Source: Odontesthes bonariensis
Taxonomy: Eukaryota; Chordata; Actinopteri; Atheriniformes; Atherinopsidae
Length of the DNA: 64,000 bases
Assembly: GCF_027942865.1 (NCBI RefSeq)
Contig: NC_134507.1
Coordinates: forward strand, 5,784,026 to 5,848,025
Direction of reading: 5' to 3'
Below are positions 27,201 to 33,780 of the stretch, piece by piece (position 1 is the first letter of the stretch; each line of letters starts with the position of its first letter). Both the position numbers and the translations under genes were made by a program. The notes under the pieces were generated by a model that worked only from the letters and a program-made list of their open reading frames with translations, ran no database searches and was not told the DNA's origin.

Positions 27201-27202
27201 AT
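6119..27202 (-). CDS. rhoq: RhoQ/TC10 small GTPase, complete, five coding exons
   Basis: Join of exons (minus strand) 27202-27061, 26723-26665, 11506-11342, 8812-8717 and 6280-6119, all with GT/AG ends and compatible phases, giving 207 aa plus stop. The protein has the P-loop GDGAVGKT (16-23), switch [10 protein letters not shown] (38-46), switch II DTAGQ (63-67, with the catalytic Gln67), the base-recognition TQID (121-124), ECSAL (162-166), a basic tail [10 protein letters not shown] (about 186-195) and a CCLIT C-terminus. The CLIT box is a prenylation signal and the nearby Cys200/203 are possible lipidation sites. Human RHOQ has 205 aa with the same exon pattern as I know it. RhoQ/TC10 is a Cdc42-related switch acting at plasma membrane and endosomes, linked to insulin-stimulated GLUT4 traffic and actin control. 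The N-terminal MANGTG and the CCLIT end favour RhoQ over RhoJ. ATG at 27202 is chosen because it matches the family N-terminus. Confidence 0.96.
6281..8716 (-). other. rhoq intron 4
   Basis: 2,436 bp, GT at 8716 and AG at 6282-6281 on the minus strand. It contains the hAT-type MITE at 6985-7320 and nothing else I can name. Confidence 0.85.
6985..7320. mobile_element. hAT-type MITE with perfect 8-bp target duplication
   Basis: 336 bp. Ends are CAGGGGTGGAAAGTAAC and GTACTCTTTCCACCTCTG, flanked by GTTAAAAT at 6977-6984 and 7321-7328. The interior is made of repeated words like TTTTACTTTTACTC and AAGTAATT, with no coding capacity. The CAG..CTG ends and 8-bp duplication are hallmarks of the hAT superfamily. 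The intact duplication indicates little decay since insertion into rhoq intron 4. Confidence 0.88.
8717..8812 (-). CDS. rhoq: rhoq coding exon 4
   Basis: 96 bp, residues 123-154, phase 0 on both sides. It begins [19 protein letters not shown], completing the TQID guanine-recognition motif split across the exon 3/4 boundary, and includes the Rho-specific insert helix. Polypyrimidine tract and CAG acceptor are clear; donor is GAG|GTTCG. Confidence 0.95.
8813..11341 (-). other. rhoq intron 3
   Basis: 2,529 bp between good splice sites. It holds the TTAA-flanked MITE at 10739-11303, whose right end is only 34 bp from the exon 3 donor; the rest shows no recognisable feature. Confidence 0.85.
10739..11303. 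mobile_element. TTAA-flanked MITE (GGTGGGGTAGGGG ends)
   Basis: Ends CGGTAGGGTGGGAG and CCCCTACCCCACCT are imperfect inverted repeats directly flanked by TTAA (10735-10738 and 11304-11307), the target duplication used by piggyBac-like and some other transposases. The right 310 bp (10991-11303) recur nearly unchanged at 32085-32393. No transposase. It contains a G-rich tract near 11058-11082. Confidence 0.72.
11342..11506 (-). CDS. rhoq: rhoq coding exon 3
   Basis: 165 bp, residues 68-122, phase 0. It encodes [15 protein letters not shown] (switch II and following loop), [14 protein letters not shown] and the end LLIGTQ. Acceptor CTCCCAG and donor CAG|GTTAGC are canonical. Confidence 0.95.
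12457..13217 (+). mobile_element. hAT-derived element with BED-finger remnant, 8-bp duplication
   Basis: 761 bp. Ends TAGGGATGGGAATCG and AATTCCCATCCCTA are flanked by CTCATCAG at 12449-12456 and 13218-13225. Inside, plus strand near 12593-12694, the frame reads [16 protein letters not shown] then [10 protein letters not shown], which matches the BED zinc-finger pattern (W-x-F ... C ... N-M-x-K) found at the N-terminus of hAT transposases. The second Cys and the final His of the finger are lost and a stop follows. So this is an internally deleted descendant of an autonomous hAT element. Confidence 0.82.
13278..13320 (+). repeat. TIR fragment of the 59-60 kb transposon family
   Basis: The phrase CAACCCCAATTCC followed by AAAAAAGGTTGGGATG matches the terminal repeat of the element at 59079-60282 (reverse complement of its right end). 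Only the end is present here. Confidence 0.6.
14801..15060 (+). mobile_element. L2-like LINE 3' end
   Basis: The sequence corresponds to the 3' tail shared with the copy at 41944-42190 (opposite strand). It has the last codons of the LINE reverse transcriptase, [12 protein letters not shown], then a 3' UTR ending in CACTTTGAATTGTTTG, GTGCTATATAAATAAA and a TTTGATTTGATT tail, typical of fish L2/CR1-type LINE ends. Confidence 0.65.
15120..15557 (+). mobile_element. L2-like LINE 3' end with C-terminal RT codons
   Basis: One frame reads [20 protein letters not shown] then [10 protein letters not shown], the conserved C-terminal part of L2-type reverse transcriptases. It is followed by a tail with AAAGCACATTGAG and CGCTATATAAATAAAG. 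The copy is 5'-truncated, as is normal for LINEs, and abuts a Tc1 fragment. Confidence 0.75.
15640..15905 (+). pseudogene. Tc1-like transposase C-terminal fragment
   Basis: The translation gives [30 protein letters not shown] and [11 protein letters not shown] with stops between. This follows the C-terminal end of fish Tc1 transposases (NP.E..WDEL..R, then K..GYFEESK). The N-terminal DNA-binding part is absent. Non-functional. Confidence 0.78.
20641..20825 (+). repeat. Dispersed repeat ending in ATGGATGGA
   Basis: GGTGACCTGTCCAGGGGTG, a segment around GGAATGGGCTCCAGAGG and a terminal GAAATGGATGGATGGA form a very common fish dispersed repeat. The same unit occurs in inverse orientation at 47216-47320 plus 47722-47880. 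I cannot say whether it is a LINE or SINE tail. Confidence 0.6.
21023..21635. mobile_element. TIR element with GGCTGTGTTCGAAACCGC ends
   Basis: The 18-bp ends GGCTGTGTTCGAAACCGC and GCGGTTTCGAACACAGCC are exact inverted repeats, 613 bp apart. The right subterminal region has several GAGTAGTAG words. No coding sequence. It abuts the next TIR element at 21636 without a spacer. Superfamily uncertain. Confidence 0.7.
21636..22379. mobile_element. TIR element with AATAGCCGCTTTCGGAC ends
   Basis: Ends AATAGCCGCTTTCGGAC and GTCCGAAAGCGGCTATT are exact 17-bp inverted repeats, 744 bp apart. A second inverted stretch near the ends (CAGTTCTAATAACC against TTCTGATAACTG) extends the symmetry. No transposase is recognised. 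Superfamily uncertain. Confidence 0.7.
25240..25640 (-). pseudogene. Tc1-like transposase N-terminal remnant
   Basis: On the minus strand the frame near 25634-25398 reads [23 protein letters not shown] and [19 protein letters not shown]. These match the linker and second helix-turn-helix of Tc1 transposases (GRPRKLS..., ...L...G..GRVARKKPLLS..NR). The remainder is degraded. The inexact flanks suggest an old Tc1 copy covering roughly 25.1-25.9 kb. Confidence 0.75.
26665..26723 (-). CDS. rhoq: rhoq coding exon 2
   Basis: 59 bp; with the last base of exon 1 it encodes [20 protein letters not shown] (residues 48-67). It ends exactly after the catalytic glutamine of switch II. Acceptor TTGCAG and donor CAG|GTACAG are good. 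Confidence 0.95.
27061..27202 (-). CDS. rhoq: rhoq coding exon 1
   Basis: 142 bp, residues 1-47 plus one base. It encodes [16 protein letters not shown], the P-loop and switch I to DHYA, then donor GCAG|GTAGGG. An in-frame open stretch continues upstream to about 27313, but it begins at a GTG and encodes a Gln/Glu-rich run not found in the family, so it is treated as 5' UTR. Confidence 0.95.
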
Positions 27203-27720
27203 GATCCCGACCTTACCACCATCATCATCGGCTCCCCGACGCCCTGTTGTTCCGACCTCCTCCTCCTCCTCCTGCTGCGGCTGCGGCTGCTGCTGCTGGG
27301 TGGGGATCCCCACGCGGCGGGCATCACCAGCCTTGGAGGCGGACTGAGCGGCGCACCGAGACGGACTTGAGCAGCATCTCTCTCCCCCTCCTCCTCCTCC
27401 TCTCCAACACTCCTAGATTTCTTCCTTCTTCTGTTCAATTTTCACCGCAGACAAGATGACTCACTCCAAAGAAGTCTCAACGCAGTTTCCCGTTAAACAA
27501 AAGAAAAAGGGAGGAAAAAAAGAAAAAAAAAGAAGAAAGAAACCGTGTTTTGCTCCGCCGCTGCAACTCCGGCTGCCCGCTCCTCCGTGCCCGCTCCCCG
27601 GTGTGTCCTGCGCCTGAGCTCCCTCTCGCTCCCTGGCGCACTCTGCTCTACTGGTGGACAAGGTGGGTGCGCTTGCTGGAGAGGCGGAGCTTGGACTTTA
27701 AAAACCAAGGGGCTCTGGAT
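27203..27720 (-). promoter_or_regulatory. rhoq: rhoq 5' UTR and GC-rich promoter region
   Basis: GC- and CpG-rich stretch directly upstream of the rhoq ATG, including GGCGGAGC boxes. A TTTAAAG motif at about 27696-27702 (minus strand) could position transcription near 27.67 kb, giving a 5' UTR of around 450 bp. Inference from base composition and position only. Confidence 0.45.
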
Positions 27721-28179
27721 AAAGTAGCCTGCACTCCGCCTGCTGGGGATGCGTAAATTAAGGACCGCGAAAAATTACATCATTAGAAAGACATTGTAAA
27801 AGCAGGAGAATTCTCTGAAACTGGCTGTCCTATTAGAGAGGTACAAGAAGTGGTGCGGAAATAAAGGAAAACAGGGATTTGTGAGATCATAAATTCTCCA
27901 ATACTGCTTGTAATGATACCGGTACAATGTTCAATAGTCTCATGTGGAATATCAATGAGACTCAAGCCTGTCGGCATTACTTTACAAAGTCTTTATATTC
28001 ATCAGTCAACTGTAATGTAAAGATAAATAGATCTGACTTCCTTAATGTGTCTCTATCTCACTGTACAGTGTAGAATCTAATGCAAAAACACACCCCATCT
28101 GCTTGTTTAGGTCCTGAACTGGAGTAACTTATTCACATGACTTTGTGTTTCAGATAAGTGGATGATTCACCCTCATGGA

Positions 28180-28183
<4 letters not shown>
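27721..28183. other. Intergenic, no feature recognised
   Basis: AT-rich sequence between the rhoq promoter and a TG microsatellite. No coding or repeat signature seen. Confidence 0.5.

Positions 28184-28257
<74 letters not shown>
28184..28257. repeat. (GT)n microsatellite
   Basis: 74 bp of uninterrupted GT/TG dinucleotides. Confidence 0.98.
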
Positions 28258-28259
<2 letters not shown>

Positions 28260-28396
28260 GATTGATGGGATATGTGCGATGGGACCACGGAGCTGCAGAT
28301 GGAGACGCCACAGGAGGAGGTGTGTGTTTGTGGAAGGAAGGAGTAGGTGGAACGGAGATTTGACCTCTGCGGTGCAGTCGGCCAGGTGTGGGCTGA

Positions 28397-28896
28397 NNNN
28401 NNNNNNNNNNNNNNNNNNNNNNNNNNNNNNNNNNNNNNNNNNNNNNNNNNNNNNNNNNNNNNNNNNNNNNNNNNNNNNNNNNNNNNNNNNNNNNNNNNNN
28501 NNNNNNNNNNNNNNNNNNNNNNNNNNNNNNNNNNNNNNNNNNNNNNNNNNNNNNNNNNNNNNNNNNNNNNNNNNNNNNNNNNNNNNNNNNNNNNNNNNNN
28601 NNNNNNNNNNNNNNNNNNNNNNNNNNNNNNNNNNNNNNNNNNNNNNNNNNNNNNNNNNNNNNNNNNNNNNNNNNNNNNNNNNNNNNNNNNNNNNNNNNNN
28701 NNNNNNNNNNNNNNNNNNNNNNNNNNNNNNNNNNNNNNNNNNNNNNNNNNNNNNNNNNNNNNNNNNNNNNNNNNNNNNNNNNNNNNNNNNNNNNNNNNNN
28801 NNNNNNNNNNNNNNNNNNNNNNNNNNNNNNNNNNNNNNNNNNNNNNNNNNNNNNNNNNNNNNNNNNNNNNNNNNNNNNNNNNNNNNNNNNNNNNNN
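28397..28896. other. Assembly gap, 500 N
   Basis: Exactly 500 N, a round length usual for a scaffold gap of unknown true size. It cuts the integrase gene after residue 156 and probably hides much of the Maverick/Polinton element. Confidence 0.98.
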
Positions 28897-29364
28897 TTCT
28901 AGTAAAGCCTTAAATTTCTTGTTAAAGAATTCTTTACCAGCATCTGTTTGAAGTTTTTTAGGGGTCTTACTTTCTCTAAAAACAGATTCAAAACCCTTCA
29001 CCACCTCTGCAGCGGATTTTCTCTTGAGAGCACGAACGTACGCCTTTTTTGAAAATATGTCAATGACGGTTAATAGGTAATTATAACCATCGTTATGTTC
29101 CACCAGGGCCTGCATGTCGCAGAGATCTGCCTGGAATTGTTTTAAAGGGCTGGTGACAAAAACTCTGTTTCTCGGAAAACGGATTCTTGCAGGCTTATGT
29201 AGAGTATAGGCGTCTTGCCCTGATAAAAACTCTTGAACTTTTTCGTACATAACTTTCCTACCACTTTCATCCTGCACTGCTTTACGTAAACTCTCTACTC
29301 CCCCAAAACTACCTGGTCGACCAGGATCGTAGTAAACCTTTTTCATTAATCTCATTTCAGTCAT
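28897..29364 (-). CDS. Maverick/Polinton-type integrase, N-terminal 156 aa, cut by gap
   Basis: ATG at 29364; the frame runs open into the assembly gap. Residues 1-60 carry a leader ending in HKPARIRFPRN; the catalytic core follows, with the first Asp at about residue 80 (QADLCDM), a strand LLTVIDIFSKKAYV and the second Asp at 141 (LQTDAGKEF). The third acidic residue (Glu) would fall about 35 residues later, in the gap. The 61-residue D-D spacing and the motifs fit the rve integrase core of Maverick/Polintons, which joins element ends to host DNA. No stop or frameshift is seen in the 468 visible bases. A possible alternative is an integrase of another virus-like transposon. Confidence 0.82.
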
Positions 29365-29433
29365 CTTATCTTATGCAGGTTCAGACTTGTACTGATGAAA
29401 AAACATAAAACGCATGTATATTTCAATCTTATC

Positions 29434-29439
29434 TTTATT
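29434..29439 (-). terminator. Candidate poly(A) signal of the 295-aa gene
   Basis: AATAAA on the minus strand (TTTATT on plus), about 155 bp beyond the stop at 29595 and 70 bp before the integrase ATG. The position suits 3' end formation, but it is only a hexamer. Confidence 0.45.
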
Positions 29440-29594
29440 ATATACACACATACACACGTTTATATATTCATGAACAATGGATAAATGACAGTAATTTAAG
29501 AAGTAGAAAAAGCTAAATGTTATAACAACATCGTACGTGATTACATCATTAGTCTAAATACTTATAAAATGAAAAAATGTTACATCCCTCTTCT

Positions 29595-30482
29595 TCAACC
29601 CTCCCAAAACTTTGTCATGGTTTGAAGTTGTTGCAGTTTCTCAGCATCCTCTCCAATCAGGTGTTCGTACATGTCCTGAATAGCTGTATTGATTTGTTTC
29701 ATTACCGTCAGTTCGTACAAGTAAGCTTCAGCCACAGCCGTGACTCTCGCGTCATCCTCACGAATCCTACGTGCAGTCAAAAGATGCTGAATAGAAGCAA
29801 CGAATCGTTGATTATAAAGTTTCCGCATCAGTCTGTAGTAATGGACATGGAAGAAGTCCTCCTCCATCACATCCATACATTGATGTTGTCGTAAACTAGG
29901 ATGGTCCACGGTGCATCCATAGCAGCATTCTACCATGAATTTTTTGATGGTCTCATTCAAGAGGTGTAACACTGCAGTTTTTACAACTTTGATAAACCCC
30001 GAATGTACCCATCCATCAAATTCATCCTCACCCTCATCCCCCTCTTCTCCTTCATCCACGTCCTCCACTCCTCGGTCATCCCGAGTGCCAGCCGATGTAC
30101 CCTGGCCTGGTGGAATCTGAGAGTCCTCCAAGTTGTCAGACTCAGCTTCCTCCGGTATTACGGCCATGGTGTTGATGCTAGATCCTACCCGGCAGAGCGT
30201 TACGAGGCTGTCATCGGGTGCCGTGGGGGAGAACTCAATCTCGGGTGAAGAGGATGGTAAGTACTCGGGTGATATTGATCGTGAGGGAGGGTGGTACGGC
30301 TCCAGGTCATAGTCTGGTGATCGACACTGCGGCGATACGGATGCCTCAGATGGACTCCCTGGTTGCACCAAGAGCGAGGGAGAAGTATCCACCGAACAGC
30401 AATCAGGGATCTCCCCGCACGTGGTCTTCTGAATATTAGTACTCATCCTGCTCTCGGTGTTGGTTGCTGAGTTCCTGACCAT
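29595..30482 (-). CDS. Unassigned Maverick-associated protein, 295 aa, Cys/His cluster
   Basis: Uninterrupted frame from ATG 30482 to TGA at 29597-29595. Residues 30-90 are rich in Ser and Pro with repeated SP dipeptides; 139-156 is a Glu/Asp/Gly-rich acidic run; from about 160 onward the sequence looks folded and helical. A compact metal-site-like cluster lies at 186-202: Cys186, Cys187, Cys190, His194, His200 and Cys202, reading CCYGCTVDHPSLRQHQC. The C-terminal third (210-290) is probably helical. The TATA-like motif at 30501-30496 would place transcription after the first ATG, so Met13 (30446) may be the real start. The location and metal-site pattern suggest an accessory or regulatory protein of the element; I do not recognise its family and assign no function. 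Confidence 0.72.
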   Translation of the reverse strand: MVRNSATNTESRMSTNIQKTTCGEIPDCCSVDTSPSLLVQPGSPSEASVSPQCRSPDYDLEPYHPPSRSISPEYLPSSSPEIEFSPTAPDDSLVTLCRVGSSINTMAVIPEEAESDNLEDSQIPPGQGTSAGTRDDRGVEDVDEGEEGDEGEDEFDGWVHSGFIKVVKTAVLHLLNETIKKFMVECCYGCTVDHPSLRQHQCMDVMEEDFFHVHYYRLMRKLYNQRFVASIQHLLTARRIREDDARVTAVAEAYLYELTVMKQINTAIQDMYEHLIGEDAEKLQQLQTMTKFWEG

Positions 30483-30495
30483 GCTGCAATGTCTC

Positions 30496-30501
30496 TTTAT
30501 A
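30496..30501 (-). promoter_or_regulatory. TATA-like box upstream of the 295-aa gene
   Basis: TTTATAAAG on the minus strand. Transcription would begin about 30 bp downstream, near 30471, just past the first ATG (30482) and before the in-frame Met13 codon at 30446. Confidence 0.45.
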
Positions 30502-30582
30502 AACCTAAAGGTTAGGGGGTGTGGTTAATGTCTAGGGGGTGGAGGATGAGGAGGAGGAGGTAGTACTTGATTGGCGGTATGT

Positions 30583-31362
30583 CTATACAGCCAGTGTTTT
30601 CTTGACTGCCAGAATTTCAACCCAATTCTGACAGCTGCGGAAGAGCGAGGAAATCCGCTCCGCTATTTCATCCATCTTCTCCATCCATGCTGCGTGAGGT
30701 AGTGCTAGCATCGTTCTAAACACACCACAGTCAGAGTTAAAACACTCAAGAACAAAAAGATCCCCGTCTATCTTATCACTAGATTCCCGGGAGCTTGCAC
30801 GAAAGAACCAGCGACCACTGACTGCTGTTTTCGATTGCCACACCGCACTGAAAGCCATCCTTGTTTGGGCTATCTCGGTGTCATTTAGAGGAGTCATCAC
30901 TCTCGGGCGTTTAACAGGAGGTCCCTGGCTTTCTCCTGATTCTACCTTCACTGGTGCCTCTTCCCGAAATCCTCCAGGACGACGACGAGGGGTTGCTAGC
31001 TTCAACACTCCCCAGTCGTTGGAGGTTAGCATACCCACGCTGGTCAGAGGCCCCAGAGTCTCATCATTTTCGTCGAGCTGATACAGACAGAGCTCGCCTA
31101 TTTCATACCTGAACACATACCCCCATTTTCCACGCATTCCATAGGGCTCCAACGACCATTCTTCCTGTAGAGATTCAGGCGGAGGCTGCTGCGTTCTACA
31201 CAGGAACACCGTACACCTTTTGGGAGCATCTGGCACCAATGGAGGATCTTGATATAAAGTTACCGGAGTCTCACAAATGAGAGAGCGCCGAGTAAATAAC
31301 CTCTCCCCCATCTGCGAAGATTTCTCTTCTTCTTCTTTCACTCTGCTTCTTGTCCTAATCAT
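30583..31362 (-). CDS. Unassigned Maverick-associated protein, 259 aa, probably nuclear
   Basis: Uninterrupted frame from ATG 31362 to TAG at 30585-30583. The N-terminus is basic then acidic (RTRSRVKEEEE). A middle region, about 45-125, looks folded, with WGYVFRYEIGELCLYQLDE. Residues 125-158 are a charged linker with PRRRPGG and a nuclear-localisation-like PVKRPRV (149-155). A second folded region follows (165-255), with AVWQSKTAVSGRWFFRAS and LFVLECFNSDCGVFRTML. VKEE (8-11) and VKVE (138-141) fit the SUMO consensus. No known domain was recognised. Its isolated TATA box and position next to the presumed end of the element suggest an early or regulatory gene; this is inference. Confidence 0.72.
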   Translation of the reverse strand: MIRTRSRVKEEEEKSSQMGERLFTRRSLICETPVTLYQDPPLVPDAPKRCTVFLCRTQQPPPESLQEEWSLEPYGMRGKWGYVFRYEIGELCLYQLDENDETLGPLTSVGMLTSNDWGVLKLATPRRRPGGFREEAPVKVESGESQGPPVKRPRVMTPLNDTEIAQTRMAFSAVWQSKTAVSGRWFFRASSRESSDKIDGDLFVLECFNSDCGVFRTMLALPHAAWMEKMDEIAERISSLFRSCQNWVEILAVKKTLAV

Positions 31363-31418
31363 CCTGAATCAGTTATCTTCACACTGATATTGCGCTCTAC
31401 ATACAGATTCGTTCAGGG

Positions 31419-31425
31419 TTTTATA
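31419..31425 (-). promoter_or_regulatory. TATA box of the 259-aa gene
   Basis: TATAAAA on the minus strand, 57 bp before the ATG at 31362. It predicts a start near 31395 and a 5' leader of about 33 nt. The spacing is good for a real core promoter. Confidence 0.6.
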
Positions 31426-31495
31426 CATTACCAAAACCCCACCCTTCTATCATCTCATTGGTCCTCAAAGTCACGGGCTATACATGACCTTTATC

Positions 31496-31849
31496 CTATT
31501 TTACACCCATACAGGGATCTGCAAAGCCGCCAAACAGCTATTTTTTCGTCATTTCTAGTCCCGAGGATACTTCAAATTGTTGTCAGCTTTGCTCCTAAAA
31601 CTTAAACTTTCCCTATTCCGTCATTAAACACTCTTTCATTTATACACTCAATAAATATTTAGACTTACCTAATTACTTTATACTATTTTCACCCATACAG
31701 GGATCTGCAAAGCCGCCAAACAGCTATTTTTTCGTCATTCCTAGTCACTTAGGATACTTCAAAATGTTGTCAGCTTTGCTCCTAAAACTTAAACTTTCCC
31801 TATTTTGTCATTAAACAATCTTTCATTTTACACTCAATAAATATTTAGA
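31496..31849. repeat. Two tandem copies of a 168-bp unit (187-bp period)
   Basis: Copy 1 at 31496-31663 and copy 2 at 31683-31849 share CAGGGATCTGCAAAGCCGCC, GTTGTCAGCTTTGCTCC and CACTCAATAAATATTTAGA, with about ten differences. They lie upstream of the 259-aa gene's promoter. They could be a regulatory or subterminal repeat of the element, or an unrelated local duplication. Confidence 0.85.
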
Positions 31850-32028
31850 TCCATCCCTTAACCACTCCCCACCTAAACTCCTTCCCATAACTCCTCCCCT
31901 AACACCACTCCCCTAACCCCCTCCTCCCCCTCCCCCCCCCCCCCCCCCCCCTATAGCCCCTCCCCCCACACCTCATGACCAGGGGTCACTAGAGTTCACC
32001 TCGTGACCAGGGGTCAACTAGAGTTCAC
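31850..32028. repeat. C-rich tract and duplicated 28-bp word
   Basis: Strand-biased sequence (many CCCCTCC and CTCCCC words) with a run of 20 C at 31932-31951. It is followed by a 28-bp word, CCTCATGACCAGGGGTCACT..., at 31971-31998, repeated at 31999-32028 with an extra base and few changes. The word contains the near-palindrome TGACCAGGGGTCA. It may be the subterminal part of the Maverick element or a simple flank. Confidence 0.7.
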
Positions 32029-32084
32029 CTGTCACATCCAATTAACTCATTAAGTTTGACGAAAGGGTGTTACTTTAAGTGTGT

Positions 32085-32393
32085 GCTCTAGTTTAGCTTC
32101 CTGCCAAGCTTCTGGGCGCGTAATTCGTTCACGGAGCAGGGTGCGCGCACAGGGGGAAGGAGGGGGAGGGAGGAGCAGATTGCAGTTTGATAGACGCATC
32201 AGAATCCAATCATCGTTAACAGTCCGTTCAGTATGATTGGATACTGTTTTTCCTAGATTGTTCGTTGTAGAGGCCACTAAAACTTTTCATTTTTGTGTCA
32301 AAACTTTTAATTAATTGGTTGCAATGGGGGTGTGAAGAGTATTTCAAGCAATATGTAAAAAAATGCTCCAGAAAAAGAACCCCTACCCCACCT
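32085..32393. mobile_element. Partial copy of the TTAA MITE at 10739-11303
   Basis: Nearly identical to 10991-11303, including CAAGCTTCTGGGCGCG and GAAATACTC-type words (reverse strand), ending CCCCTACCCCACCT then TTAA at 32394-32397. The left half of the element is missing; the break lies just past the C-rich tract and the short spacer 32029-32084. Confidence 0.82.
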
Positions 32394-32397
32394 TTAA

Positions 32398-32640
32398 GTC
32401 CTATATATTGCAAGATTAGATTGAAGTCTGGAGAATATGAAGGCCAAATTAAAATGTCATCAGTGAATATCATTTCCATGAAAGCGTGTATTTGGTCAGC
32501 AACAGTGTTAAGGTCGGGTGTCAAAGTAAGATCTACGTGGCAGGACGCAGAGTTTTCCAGCAGAACATAGGCCAAAGCATCACTCCAGGACAAAATGTTC
32601 ACCGGTTTTCTATTTTTTTCACCTGTCACAGGTCATAATG
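32398..32640 (-). pseudogene. Probable Tc1/mariner transposase C-terminal fragment
   Basis: The minus-strand frame reads YVLLENSASCHVDLT and then IHAFMEMIFTDDILIWPSYSPDFNLI. The WPSYSPDFN stretch resembles the WP.YSPDLNPIE motif just before the last acidic residue of Tc1/mariner transposases, and ENSASCH resembles their DNA.CH block. The match is partial and the NPIE part is degraded. Confidence 0.5.
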
Positions 32641-33780
32641 TCATGTCTGATGGGTGTAAATTGAGTCTATGGTCCACGATTGCTTTTTCAAATTACCTGA
32701 CCCACTCACACATTCATTCTCTCTATACTTAAGAACATTCTTATTACTTCCCTAAAGAACATTTTACAATATTTTCAAGGGCATTTGTACTGAGCAAATA
32801 CTGCATTGAAGCCATATATCCAGTTCCTTGGGTTGCTATAGCGTAAGCTAGTGCTGATAGGTACCAGTGGACTTCGCTACCCTTGCATTTGTCAGTGAGA
32901 TCCTGAACTTATTTCCCAGGTGCAAGATATTTAATATCAACTGTCTGACTCTATTTCTGTATGGAGCTAAGATGAAAGCTGGAGGCTTCATTAGAAAATA
33001 CTGCTCTGCATACTGAAGCGCATCATTTCCACATATCAACTGTAAATCTAGAAAAGATGTACATTCCCTATAAGGATAACCATGATATTGTGTTTGGTTA
33101 TATCTTTTTGTGTACTGAAAATGAATATTCAAGCGGTATAGCATTACATCAGCCTATTTACAGAGGAGTGCAGTCTGGCTGGCCAGAGGTTAGCTCTTCT
33201 ATTTTAAGAAAGGCAACAAACGCAAGAGCTCTTTACTATCACGCCTGCAATCCACTCGCCTGAAACTATCTTCTAGATTGTGGAGTATGAGTGCAGGCAG
33301 GCAGGCAGGCAGGCCGACACACACATGCACACACCCATCTTCCCTGTCACTGACCAAGATCAATCGCGCAGCCTGGGAGTGCAAAGTGAGGGTGAGGCAG
33401 TAGACAGGGGAGAGTGGCCCAATGCAATCACAAAGCACTCTGATGACCTCCTAAATTAGCCGGCGTGGACTCCCTGAGAGGGTTTGGTTAAATTACAGGC
33501 CATATTTTTAGTGAGGGCTAGGCTTCATCCCTGGAACTGCCAGCAGCTGAGGGCCATCACTCACATGCCCGTCTGCTACCAGTTTGTCTGATATAGAGCT
33601 AGCAACACTTGTGAAGGCACTTGATGACAAGGAGCAAAATGAGAGCATTTCTTAAAACGGTTTCCTTCTTTGATCGCTTCATTTATGTAAGCACGGGGTA
33701 GTAAGTCATCACAAATACTGTATTGATTTACCTTAAAGATTTCTGTCTACACAGAATGAGAAATACTTTGTTCTTTCCCT
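32641..33780. other. Intergenic, no gene recognised
   Basis: Holds only a short (GGCA)n-type run near 33294-33313. No coding signature seen on either strand. Confidence 0.5.

Larger units (their letters stand above)
28897..32028 (-). mobile_element. Maverick/Polinton (adintovirus-like) element, partial
   Basis: Three minus-strand reading frames lie in a row: an integrase cut by the gap, a 295-aa protein and a 259-aa protein, with short spacers (230 and 100 bp) and TATA-like or poly(A) signals between them. The integrase type (retroviral rve fold, DLCDM...LLTVIDIFSK) is that of Maverick/Polintons and adintoviruses. Tandem 187-bp repeats, a 20-C tract and a duplicated 28-bp word follow at 31.5-32.0 kb. 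The polymerase, packaging ATPase, protease and capsid genes expected in a full 15-20 kb element are not in the window; they may be in or beyond the gap, or lost. The outer boundary at about 32.0 kb is approximate: no terminal inverted repeat can be paired because the other end is missing. Confidence 0.7.

Noticed and set aside
27203-27313. In-frame extension upstream of the rhoq ATG giving 37 extra residues rich in Gln and Glu
   Set aside because: It begins at GTG, not ATG, lies in GC-rich 5' UTR, and the family starts at the ATG at 27202.
28150-28896. Long open frames running through the TG repeat and the N gap
   Set aside because: They are open only because N codons carry no stops and the dinucleotide repeat translates as Cys-Val or His-Thr; no protein evidence.
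29577-30439. Plus-strand frames opposite the Maverick genes
   Set aside because: They are low-complexity mirror frames (Ser/Pro runs) of the acidic and SP-rich coding sequence on the minus strand.
33294-33313. GGCA tandem repeat as a possible functional element
   Set aside because: About five units only; ordinary simple repeat.
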